From contig NZ_QFRK01000051.1 of NCBI RefSeq assembly GCF_003143855.1, positions 9,859 to 42,229 of the forward strand: a stretch of 32,371 nt of DNA, given 5' to 3'. The stretch is from Streptomyces sp. NWU339. GTDB taxonomy: Bacteria; Actinomycetota; Actinomycetes; Streptomycetales; Streptomycetaceae. The position numbers and the translations under genes were made by a program. The notes beneath the pieces are model-generated. The model did no database searches and was not told the origin of the DNA. It worked only from the letters and a program-made list of their open reading frames with translations. Shown piece after piece: positions 15,222 to 22,733 of this stretch; the stretch's first letter is position 1, and each line of letters opens with the position of its first letter.

Positions 15222-15295
15222 CGCGGGGTGGAGCAGCTCGGTAGCTCGCTGGGCTCATAACCCAGAGGTCGCAGGTTCAAATCCTGTCCCCGCTA
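15222..15295 (+). tRNA. Initiator tRNA-Met (CAU)
   Basis: The 74-base sequence folds as a full cloverleaf with anticodon loop CTCATAA (CAT). The three G-C pairs GGG/CCC in the anticodon stem and the unpaired first position (C1 against T72) are marks of the initiator. The T arm is GCAGG TTCAAAT CCTGT. The 3' CCA is not encoded. It follows the RibD-like gene by 74 bases on the same strand and has its own terminator. Confidence 0.95.
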
Positions 15296-15300
15296 CTGAA

Positions 15301-15340
15301 GGCCGAGGGCCGGAATCCGAAAGGGTTCCGGCCCTCGGCC
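15301..15340 (+). terminator. Terminator of the initiator tRNA
   Basis: GGCCGAGGGCCGGAA (15301-15315) pairs perfectly over 15 bp with TTCCGGCCCTCGGCC (15326-15340), loop TCCGAAAGGG. It begins five bases after the tRNA ends. There is no long T run, as is common in this genus. Confidence 0.85.
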
Positions 15341-15599
15341 GTTCCTGGCTTCCGCCCCGTCGTCCCGGCTTGTCGTCCCGCCCTCCGCGCCGTTGTGACG
15401 CCGGGTGATCGAGTCACCGCGCTGCGCATAACAACTGATAAACCGTCAGATTCAGTGTGACGCGCGAGGCACGGTCAACTCGCCCGTTTTCGCCCGGTCA
15501 TGGCGCTTAAGTCCGTGCGGAAATCGTTAACGATCAAGAGGAACGGCTTGGAATCCGACCCCTACCTCTATTAACGTTCGATAACGCAGCGCGGTCGTC

Positions 15600-15770
15600 C
15601 CAGCCGTCACACGAGTCGGCTCCGTGCGCACGCGCCGAATCCCGCAAGGGAACCGGGGAACCAACATCTTGGGGTGAATCGCGTGGATGCCCCCGTGGAG
15701 ACACGGAGGGTATACGCGCGTAGGAGACCTTCCTGCTCCGAACCCGTCAGCTAACCCGGTAGGCGAGAAG
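15600..15770 (+). promoter_or_regulatory. Cyclic di-AMP riboswitch (ydaO/yuaA class)
   Basis: The leader of the peptidase gene holds the conserved blocks of this class in order: CGAATCC, GGAACCGGGGAACC (15649-15662), TTGGGGTGAATC (15669-15680), and further down CCGAACCCGTCAGCTAACCC with GGTAGGCG (15738-15764). A purine-rich ribosome site follows. In Streptomyces this riboswitch is known upstream of cell-wall hydrolase genes such as rpfA, where c-di-AMP lowers expression. The limits given are approximate; the pairing of the outer helix was not computed. Confidence 0.88.
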
Positions 15771-15791
15771 GAAGGAAAGGAGTACGCCCAC

Positions 15792-16826
15792 GTGGCGTCG
15801 AACCGGCCTGCTCCCGAGGCCCCCTTCATGCCGAGCCAGTACGACGGCGACACCTTCGTCTACGGCGGCGTCCGCCCCACCGAGGGCCCCTTCGAGGAGT
15901 GGAACCCCACCGAGGAGTCCGTCCGCCCCGTGCGCGGCCGGCACCGCGTCGGCAAGCAGCGCGGCGGAGGCCTCGCCCGCAGCTCCACGGTCCTGGGCGT
16001 CGGTGTCATAGCCGCCGTCGCCGGTGGCGGCATGGCCAGCGCCCAGACCGGCAAGCCGCCGGTCTCGATCTCGATGCCGGACCTTCCCTCTGTCGGTTCC
16101 CTCATCTCCGACGAGGAAACCCCCGAGGGCTCCGCCACCGCGCTCAGCGACATCGGTGTGGTGGCCGACGAGGCCACCGAACAGGGCGCCTCCGACGCCG
16201 GCGAGGCGCTGCACGCCCGGATCATGGCCCAGGTCGAGCAGCAGCAGAGCCAGGCCGAGGACAAGGCCGCCGCCGAGGCCGCCGCCGCCGCGGAGAAGGA
16301 GGCCGAGGAGAAGGCCGCCGCCGCGAAGAAGGAGGCGGAGGAGAAGGCCGCCGAGGCGAAGCGGAAGGCGGAGGAGGAGGCCAAGAAGAAGGCCGAGGCC
16401 GAGCGCCTCGCCGAGCTGGCCCGGCAGTACGCGCTGCCCACCTCCTCGTACACCGTCTCCTCGACCTTCGGTCAGGCCGGCGCCTACTGGTCCTCCGGCC
16501 AGCACACCGGCCTGGACTTCGCCGCCCCCACGGGCACGCTGATCAAGGCGGTCCACACCGGCACGATCACCTCCGCCGGCTGGGACGGCTCCTACGGCTA
16601 CAAGACCGTGCTGACGCTCGACGACGGCACCGAGATCTGGTACGCCCACCAGTCCTCCATCAACGTCAGCGTCGGCCAGCAGGTCAACACCGGCGACGTG
16701 ATCGGCCGCGTCGGCTCCACCGGCAACTCCACCGGCGCCCACCTCCACCTGGAGGTCCACACCGCCGGCTCCGGCGCGGGCATCGACCCGATGGCCTGGC
16801 TCCAGTCGAAGGGCCTCACCGTCTGA
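15792..16826 (+). CDS. Secreted M23 (LytM-type) peptidoglycan endopeptidase
   Basis: A 344-residue exported zinc peptidase that would cut peptide cross-links of peptidoglycan. After an acidic N-terminal stretch comes a basic/hydrophobic export segment (GRHRVGKQRGGGLARS, VLGVGVIAAVAGGGMASAQ, about residues 45-80). A long Ala/Glu/Lys coiled coil follows at about 140-215. The M23 domain runs from about 220 to the end, with HTGLDF (His238, Asp242) and AHLHLEVH (His317, His319) as the metal-site motifs. The GTG at 15792 is chosen because AAGGAAAGGAG precedes it. An ATG at 15687 would lie inside the riboswitch. The coiled coil is typical of spacer regions that span the wall. Confidence 0.92.
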   Translation: MASNRPAPEAPFMPSQYDGDTFVYGGVRPTEGPFEEWNPTEESVRPVRGRHRVGKQRGGGLARSSTVLGVGVIAAVAGGGMASAQTGKPPVSISMPDLPSVGSLISDEETPEGSATALSDIGVVADEATEQGASDAGEALHARIMAQVEQQQSQAEDKAAAEAAAAAEKEAEEKAAAAKKEAEEKAAEAKRKAEEEAKKKAEAERLAELARQYALPTSSYTVSSTFGQAGAYWSSGQHTGLDFAAPTGTLIKAVHTGTITSAGWDGSYGYKTVLTLDDGTEIWYAHQSSINVSVGQQVNTGDVIGRVGSTGNSTGAHLHLEVHTAGSGAGIDPMAWLQSKGLTV

Positions 16827-16839
16827 GACGACCACAGCC

Positions 16840-16881
16840 CCGGCAGTCCTGACGACGACCCCCCGACGTCAGGGCTGCCGG
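16840..16881. terminator. Bidirectional terminator
   Basis: CCGGCAGTCCTGACG (16840-16854) and CGTCAGGGCTGCCGG (16867-16881) make a 15-bp stem with one T-G pair. It lies between the converging ends of the M23 peptidase and the PrsW-like gene and can serve both. Confidence 0.75.
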
Positions 16882-16890
16882 TCAGGCGTT

Positions 16891-18270
16891 TCAGGGGTGG
16901 TGCGGGTACGCGTACGGGTTCGGCCGGTACGCGGAATGCCCGAGGTGCGCGGGGTACGGGGCATACGCGAGGCTCGTCGCGCCGTGCACGCCGTGCACGC
17001 CGTATGCGCCGTACACAGGCCAGGGCGGCACGGGCGGCGCGGTGGCGCGGGCCGCGTGCTCCAGGGCCGGGCGGGCCGCGTCGCGGCGGCGCCACAGTTC
17101 CCGCAGCAGCTCCCCCTCCCGTGCGGCGAAGTCCGTGCCCACGCGGCCGCGGCGCGCCCGGTGCCGCAGGAACGCCAGGGACGTGGCGTACGCCTCGTAC
17201 CGCGCCACCGTCCGTGCCGCCGCCCGGCCCCCGTGCCGGCGCGCGTACCGCCGGGCGATGCGCCGGGCCCGCATCGAGCCGAGCGCGAACGGCTGGGCCG
17301 GAGTCAGCCAGCCGGCGGCGACGTACACGGGCAGTTCCGTGCGCACGGTCCGCAGCTCGCGCTGCCGTGTCCACACCACCAGCCAGGTCAGCAGGCCGAA
17401 CGACGGCACCATGAACGCCCCGTACACGGCGAAGAAGCCGTACTCGCCGAGGACCGAGGAGCCGTTCCACAGCGCGTGCATGCCCATCGCGAGCAGCAGA
17501 CCGCCCAGGGGCGGCAGGACGCGCCCCAGGCGCCGTCGTTCGGTGGCGAGCGCGGAGATGCCGAAGCCGATGCCGGTGAGCACGGTGAAGAGCGGGTGCG
17601 CGAACGGCGACATGACGACGCGGACGAAGAAGGTCGCCGCGGTGACGGAGGCGACACCGCTGCCGCCAATGAGCTGATCGGTGCCGAAGGCGTTGCCCAG
17701 ATAGAGGATGTTCTCGGTGAAGGCGAAGCCGGTGGCGGTGATCCCGGCTGTCACCACGCCGTCGAGGATTCCGGTGAAGTCGCGTCTGCGGAAGAGGAAG
17801 ACCAGCAGGACGGCGGCCGCCTTCGCCGACTCCTCCACGACGGGGGCTATGACGGTCGCACCGAGGGTGTCGGCGCGGGACGGGTCCGCCGTCTCCGTCG
17901 CTATCCACTGGGTGGCGAAGCTGTTGGCGACGATCGCCATCAGCGCGGCGGCGCAGGCGCCCCAGGCGAAGGAGAAGACGAGGTTGCGCCAGGGGGCCGG
18001 TGCGACGCGGTCCAGCCAGCGGAAGGCGGCTATGAGCAGCGGCACCGGGAGGACGGCGAGGCCGAGGCCGACCAGGAAGCCCTCCGTGCCGGTCTGCTCG
18101 CGGACCAGACCCAGGATGACCAGGCCGGAGAGCGCGAGGAGGGCGATCAGCGCTCCGTAGCGCACCCAGGGCCGCTGCCACCAGTGCACGTGCCGCGGGG
18201 CCCGCCGGGGCGGCCCGGCGGGGTGCGCCACCGGGCTGGGCTGCGTCGGGTACGGACGGCTGGTGTCCAC
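16891..18270 (-). CDS. PrsW-family intramembrane metalloprotease
   Basis: A 459-residue membrane protein with about nine helices. PrsW motifs are visible in order: VVEESAKAA (EExxK, residues about 146-150), GFAFTENILYL, MSPFAHPLFT and MGMHALWNGSS. These form the metal and active site within the membrane. Relatives cleave anti-sigma factors. The long C-terminal part is cytoplasmic, Arg-rich, and ends in a Tyr/Pro/His tail (PVYGAYGVHGVHG, YAPYPAHLGHSAYRPNPYAYP). GTG at 18270 is preferred because AGGG precedes it; an ATG at 18360 would overlap trmB by 38 bases. The gene is last in the minus-strand group lhgO-trmB-prsW. Confidence 0.87.
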   Translation of the reverse strand: MDTSRPYPTQPSPVAHPAGPPRRAPRHVHWWQRPWVRYGALIALLALSGLVILGLVREQTGTEGFLVGLGLAVLPVPLLIAAFRWLDRVAPAPWRNLVFSFAWGACAAALMAIVANSFATQWIATETADPSRADTLGATVIAPVVEESAKAAAVLLVFLFRRRDFTGILDGVVTAGITATGFAFTENILYLGNAFGTDQLIGGSGVASVTAATFFVRVVMSPFAHPLFTVLTGIGFGISALATERRRLGRVLPPLGGLLLAMGMHALWNGSSVLGEYGFFAVYGAFMVPSFGLLTWLVVWTRQRELRTVRTELPVYVAAGWLTPAQPFALGSMRARRIARRYARRHGGRAAARTVARYEAYATSLAFLRHRARRGRVGTDFAAREGELLRELWRRRDAARPALEHAARATAPPVPPWPVYGAYGVHGVHGATSLAYAPYPAHLGHSAYRPNPYAYPHHP

Positions 18271-18322
18271 GACATTGACCCTAACGAGGGAAGGGCGCTG
18301 CCCGCAGGTACGCCGGGTGGGC

Positions 18323-19183
18323 TCAGGGGCCGGCGGGGGGCTGCCCGGCGGGTCGGCCACCGGGTCGGTCGTCGTGCGGTACGCGACGGAAGAGCAGGTC
18401 GTTCACCACATGGCCCTTCTCCAGCCCCTGCCCCTCGAAACGGGTCAGCGGGCGGAACTCCGGACGCGGTGCGAAACCGCCGTCCGCCAGGGTGTTCTCG
18501 AAGGCGGGATGCGCGGTCAGCACCTCGAGCATCTGCTGGGCGTACGGCTCCCAGTCGGTCGCGCAGTGCACGACCGCGCCCGGTGCCAGACGGGTCGCGG
18601 CGAGGGTGAGGAAGTCGGGCTGGATCAGCCGGCGCTTGTGGTGCCGCTTCTTGGGCCAGGGGTCGGGGAAGAAGACGCGCAGCCCGCTCAGGGAGTCGGG
18701 GGTGAGCATCTCGCGGAGCAGGATGATCGCGTCGCCGTTGCCGACGCGCACGTTGTCCAGGCCGTGCTGGTCGGCGAGGCCGAGCAGATGGCCCTGGCCG
18801 GGTGTGTGGACGTCCACGGCGAGGATGTTGGTGCCGGGGTCGGCGGCGGCCATGCGCACGGTGGCCTCACCCATGCCGAAGCCGATCTCGAGGACGACGG
18901 GGCGGTCGTTGCCGAAGAAGTCGGCGAGGTCGAGCAGGCGGCGTCCGTCGACGTCGAAGCCCCACCGGTGCCACAGCCGCTGCAGCGCGTCCGCCTGCCC
19001 GGCGGTGACCCGGCTCCGGCGCGGCTGGAAACTCCGGATCCGCCGCTCGAAGTGCGACCCGGCGGGATCGGCCTTCGGCCCGTCGGGGAAGCGGGGCTCC
19101 CCCCTCTCCCGGGTACGGCGGATCGACACACCGGGCGCGTGCTCGGCGTGCGGGGCTGCGGAGGCGTTCAAGGAGTCAGACAC
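18323..19183 (-). CDS. trmB: tRNA (guanine-46-N7)-methyltransferase
   Basis: A 286-residue SAM-dependent enzyme that methylates G46 in the variable loop of tRNAs. The SAM motif VVLEIGFGMGEA, the NILAVDVH strand, the catalytic signature VFFPDPWPKKRHHKRR and FLTLAATRLAPGA are all present; the end carries TRFEGQGLEKGH. The GTG start at 19183 has a weak ribosome site (CGAGAG) and TAAAAT nearby as a possible -10 box. The N-terminus is about 40 residues longer than in E. coli and low in complexity. It lies 37 bases after the lhgO stop on the same strand. Confidence 0.95.
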   Translation of the reverse strand: MSDSLNASAAPHAEHAPGVSIRRTRERGEPRFPDGPKADPAGSHFERRIRSFQPRRSRVTAGQADALQRLWHRWGFDVDGRRLLDLADFFGNDRPVVLEIGFGMGEATVRMAAADPGTNILAVDVHTPGQGHLLGLADQHGLDNVRVGNGDAIILLREMLTPDSLSGLRVFFPDPWPKKRHHKRRLIQPDFLTLAATRLAPGAVVHCATDWEPYAQQMLEVLTAHPAFENTLADGGFAPRPEFRPLTRFEGQGLEKGHVVNDLLFRRVPHDDRPGGRPAGQPPAGP

Positions 19184-19220
19184 AGTGCTCTCGATTTTAC
19201 GGCGGCCCGCACGGCGGCCC

Positions 19221-20474
19221 TCACGGTGACTTCGCGGTCGCGTCGGCGCCCCGCCGCGTCGGGTCGGCCAGGGTGGTCAGCGCTCGGCGGGCGATCTCCC
19301 GGCCGATGGGCAGGGACGCCGTCGCGGCGGGGGAGGGGGCGTTGAGCACGTGGATCGCGCGGGGGGTCTCCCGGATCAGGAAGTCGTCGGCAAGGGTGCC
19401 GTCCCGCAGGACGGCCTGCGCCCGCACGCCGGCCGGGGCGGGGATCAGGTCGGCCTCCCGGACCGCGGGCAGGAGCCGGCGGACCGCCTCGGTGAAGGCC
19501 CGCCGGGACAGGGAGCGGTGCAGTTCACCCGTGCCGTGCCGCCAGTGGCGGCGGGCCAGGTGCCGGGAGCCCGGCCAGGCCAGGGTGGCGGCCAGCTCGC
19601 GCGGGCGGACCGTGCGCCGGTCGTAGCCCTCGCGGGCCAGCGCCGGTACGGCGTTGGGGCCGACGTGGACGCCGCCGTCGACGCCGCGCGTGAGGTGGAC
19701 GCCGAGGAACGGGAACGCCGGGTCGGGCACCGGGTAGACCAGGCCGCGGATCAGCTCCGGCCGGGTCAGCTCGTAGTATTCGCCGCGGAACGGCACGATG
19801 CGCATACCGGGATCGTCACCGGTGAGGCGGGCGATCTCGTCGCAGTACAGCCCGGCGCAGTTCACCAGGACCCGGCCGCGCACGACGTCCCCGGCGGCGG
19901 TCAGGGCCGCGACGCCCAGTTCCGGGCGGCGGTCGACGCGGACGACCCGCGCGCCGTAGCGGATCTCCGCGCCGGACGCCTCCGCCAGGTGGCGGGCCAC
20001 CGCCGCGAAGTCGCAGACGCCGGTGGTGCCGACGTGGATGGCGGCCAGGCCCTCGATCTCCGGCTCGTACTCGGCGATCTGCGTCGCGCCCAGTTCGCGG
20101 ACCGGCAGCCCGTTCTCCCGGCCGCGCTGGACCAGGGCGTGCAGCCGGGGCAGTTCGTCCCGGTCGGTGGCGACGATCAGCTTGCCCGTCACGGCGTGCG
20201 GGATGCCGTACTCCGCGCAGAACTTGACCATCTCCGCCGCGCCCCGCACCGCGTACCGCGCCTTGAGGGAGCCGGGTCGGTAGTAGATGCCGCTGTGGAT
20301 GACGCCGCTGTTGCGGCCCGTCTGGTGCCGGGCGGGGCCGGGCTCCTTCTCCAGCACCGTGACCCGCGTGCCCGGCGCCGCGCGGGTGATCGCGTACGCC
20401 GTCGACAGGCCGACGATGCCGCCGCCGATCACCAGTACGTCGCAGTCGTACGACCGCCGCACCGCCCGCACCAC
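19221..20474 (-). CDS. lhgO: L-2-hydroxyglutarate oxidase
   Basis: A 417-residue FAD enzyme of the DAO superfamily that oxidises L-2-hydroxyglutarate to 2-oxoglutarate. The dinucleotide-binding motif is YDCDVLVIGGGIVGLSTAYAI; family blocks include RHQTGRNSGVIHSGIYY, SLKARYAVRGA, LVNCAGLYCDEIA, FRGEYYEL, and VHVGPNAV. The C-terminal end shows HVLNAPSPAATASLPIG. The GTG at 20474 is preferred since GGGAGG lies eight bases before it. An alternative GTG at 20507 has no ribosome site. It heads the group with trmB and the PrsW-like gene. Confidence 0.88.
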   Translation of the reverse strand: MVRAVRRSYDCDVLVIGGGIVGLSTAYAITRAAPGTRVTVLEKEPGPARHQTGRNSGVIHSGIYYRPGSLKARYAVRGAAEMVKFCAEYGIPHAVTGKLIVATDRDELPRLHALVQRGRENGLPVRELGATQIAEYEPEIEGLAAIHVGTTGVCDFAAVARHLAEASGAEIRYGARVVRVDRRPELGVAALTAAGDVVRGRVLVNCAGLYCDEIARLTGDDPGMRIVPFRGEYYELTRPELIRGLVYPVPDPAFPFLGVHLTRGVDGGVHVGPNAVPALAREGYDRRTVRPRELAATLAWPGSRHLARRHWRHGTGELHRSLSRRAFTEAVRRLLPAVREADLIPAPAGVRAQAVLRDGTLADDFLIRETPRAIHVLNAPSPAATASLPIGREIARRALTTLADPTRRGADATAKSP

Positions 20475-20592
20475 TCGCACCACCTCCCGCTCCCGATAGT
20501 GCACCACGCCACTGACAACGCCCGTGAACCCGGCGGCGTCGGGGACGCCGGCTTCGGCGAGGCGGCCCCGACGGCCCGGGCGGGCGGGGCTC

Positions 20593-22017
20593 TCAGGCAG
20601 GTGTCATCAGCAGCGGCCGGGCCCGCTCGCGCAGCTCGACCACGCGGGGTTCGTCGCCGTAGGGCTCCAGGCGGTGCAGGAGGTCCTTGACGTACTCGGT
20701 GGTGCGGGCGGACGAGATGCGGCCGGCCACCTCCACCGCGCGCACGCCCTGCTCGCAGGCGGCGTCCAGGTTGCCCGACTCCAGCTCGGCGACCGCCGAG
20801 ACGACGAGCCGCAGACCGTGCGAGCGCACGAACTCCTCCGTCGGACGCGACAGCGCCTGCTCGGTGAAGCGGCGGACCTGGCGGGGCGCCTTCAGATCGC
20901 GGTAGCACTCCGCGGCGTCGGCGGCGAACCGGTCGTAGGAGTAGAAGCCGAGCCAGCCCGGGTCGCTGTCGCCGGGGCGGGAACGTTCCAGCCAGCCCTC
21001 GGCCGACTTCAGGGCCGCGCCGGCCGCCGGGGCGTCACCCGCGCGTGCGTGCGCGCGTGCCTCCACGAGCCGGAAGAAGCTCATGGTGCGGGCCGTGGCC
21101 AGGCCGCGGTTGCGCTCCAGCGCGGCCTGGGCGAGATCGACGCCCTCGTCGCCGAAACCGCGGTAGGTGGCCTGGAGGGACATGGAGGCCAGGACGTATC
21201 CCCCCAGGGGGACGTCAGCTGCCGCTCGGGCCAGGCGCAGGGCCTGGATGTAGTAGCGCTGGGCGGCCTCCTGCTGACCGGTGTCGAAGGCCATCCAGCC
21301 GGCGAGCCGGGTGAGTTCGGCGGACGCGCCGAACAGGGCGCGGCCGACGTCGTCGGCGTAGGAGCCCAGCAGCAGCGGCGCCGCCTCCACCCGCAGGCAC
21401 TCGGGGACCATCGAGGAACGCCAGTCACCGCCGCCGTACTTGGAGTCCCAGCGCCGCGCGTCCTCGGCTGCCTCGCGCAGTTTGCGCACATCGCTGTGGC
21501 CGACTTTGGCCGGTGCGGCCGAGCCCTCCGCCGGGCTCACCTCGCGCGCGACCGAACTGTCGGCCGGGGTTATCAGCCAGCGCGAGGCGGGCGTCGCGTA
21601 CGCGCTCACCGCGAAGGATCCGGCGAGCGACTGCCAGATGCCGCCGGACCCCGCTCTGCGGCCGGCCAGGTCCAGCCGGTACAGCTCGGTGGCGGACTTC
21701 ACCGCCTGCCCGACGTCCCGGGGGAAGGCGAGGCCCACTTCGGGTGCGGGATCCGCGTCCGCCAGGCCGATCTCGTGGAGTGGCACCGGGCGGCCGAGTT
21801 TCTGGCCGATGGCGGCGGCGATCAGGTGCGGCGCCGTGCCCTGTGGCACCATCCCCTTCGACACCCAGCGCGCCACCGACGTCTTGTCGTAGCGCAAGGT
21901 CAATCCGCGTTGGGCGCCAAGGTCGTTGACGCGCCGCGCGAGGCCCGCGTTGGAGATTCCCGCGAGGGCGAGAACGGTGCCGAGCTTTTCGTTCGGCCCG
22001 CGTTGCTCCCTGGACAT
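20593..22017 (-). CDS. Sporulation-associated helix-turn-helix/TPR regulator
   Basis: A 474-residue cytosolic protein. The N-terminal 75 residues form an XRE-like helix-turn-helix (GTVLALAGISNAGLARRVNDLG, YDKTSVARWVSKGMVP). The remainder is a run of helical TPR-like repeats (QQEAAQRYYIQALRLARAAADV, GDEGVDLAQAALERNRGLA, GAALKSAEGWLERS, AECYRDLKAPRQVRRFTEQAL, LESGNLDAACEQGVRAVE). Proteins of this type in Streptomyces are annotated as sporulation-associated. The ATG at 22017 has GAGGGGTGG upstream; a longer frame to 22227 lacks one. It is divergent from the asparagine-synthetase-like gene over a 716-base gap. The DNA target is unknown. Confidence 0.82.
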   Translation of the reverse strand: MSREQRGPNEKLGTVLALAGISNAGLARRVNDLGAQRGLTLRYDKTSVARWVSKGMVPQGTAPHLIAAAIGQKLGRPVPLHEIGLADADPAPEVGLAFPRDVGQAVKSATELYRLDLAGRRAGSGGIWQSLAGSFAVSAYATPASRWLITPADSSVAREVSPAEGSAAPAKVGHSDVRKLREAAEDARRWDSKYGGGDWRSSMVPECLRVEAAPLLLGSYADDVGRALFGASAELTRLAGWMAFDTGQQEAAQRYYIQALRLARAAADVPLGGYVLASMSLQATYRGFGDEGVDLAQAALERNRGLATARTMSFFRLVEARAHARAGDAPAAGAALKSAEGWLERSRPGDSDPGWLGFYSYDRFAADAAECYRDLKAPRQVRRFTEQALSRPTEEFVRSHGLRLVVSAVAELESGNLDAACEQGVRAVEVAGRISSARTTEYVKDLLHRLEPYGDEPRVVELRERARPLLMTPA

Positions 22018-22733
22018 GCGCCACCCCTCGACACAGACGGCTGCCGCTCTGGCATAACCCGGCGGCATTCGTAAACCCAGCGTAGTTCGCCGCATCCCAA
22101 GCGTTAAGGGGCATTCTTCCGGATGGCGGGATTGTGGTCCGTACTGAAGTGCGGGTCCGATACGCGCGGTTGCGGCATGCTCCCGTCGTGTGGCCGTGCG
22201 CCCGTGTGTGCGCTCTACTCCGGCCATGGCGGGAACGGTTCCATGGTCGGGCGTGGGTCGGCCCGCTGTACTGGATCCAGTGGGCTGGGGGACACCGCCG
22301 CCTTCATCCCCGCGGGCGGCGGAGACGGTCCGGGAGGCGCACTCCGCCTCCCGGACCGTGCGACCGTTCAGCGGTGCGCAGAGCCTGTACGGAGCGTGTT
22401 CGAGGTTCTCCTCGCATCTCCGAATTGGCTGAAAATCGACCCCCTCGTTCGAGGGCTGTCACCGTGTCTATCCTGGCAGTTGAGGGCGCGTTAGAGGTTT
22501 TTGGGGCGCGCTGGGGGGCGCATTCGCGTCGCACTGGCAGGGACAGGTGCGCGGCCGCGGTCGGGCGATCTCCTCGCGTCGGGCGGGCGTTCGGAGCGAG
22601 GTGGGTGTATCCGCCGGGGCGCATTCGGCGGAGCACATGCGGCACCGGCACCCCTCTTGAGCGTCTCCTTCATGGCAGCATGGGGAACCGGTGCGCACGG
22701 CGCACTTGTTGTCCACAGCCTGTGGAGGCGTCG
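22018..22733. other. Long divergent intergenic region
   Basis: 716 bases between two divergent genes. Frames that cross it are Arg-rich and without family resemblance, so no gene is called. Just before the right-hand start codon TCCACA (22712-22717) and TGTGGA (22721-22726) can pair around GCC and cover part of the GGAGG ribosome site. A candidate promoter patch is AT-rich near 22410-22500 (GAATTGGCTGAAAATC, TCTATCCTGG). Confidence 0.45.
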
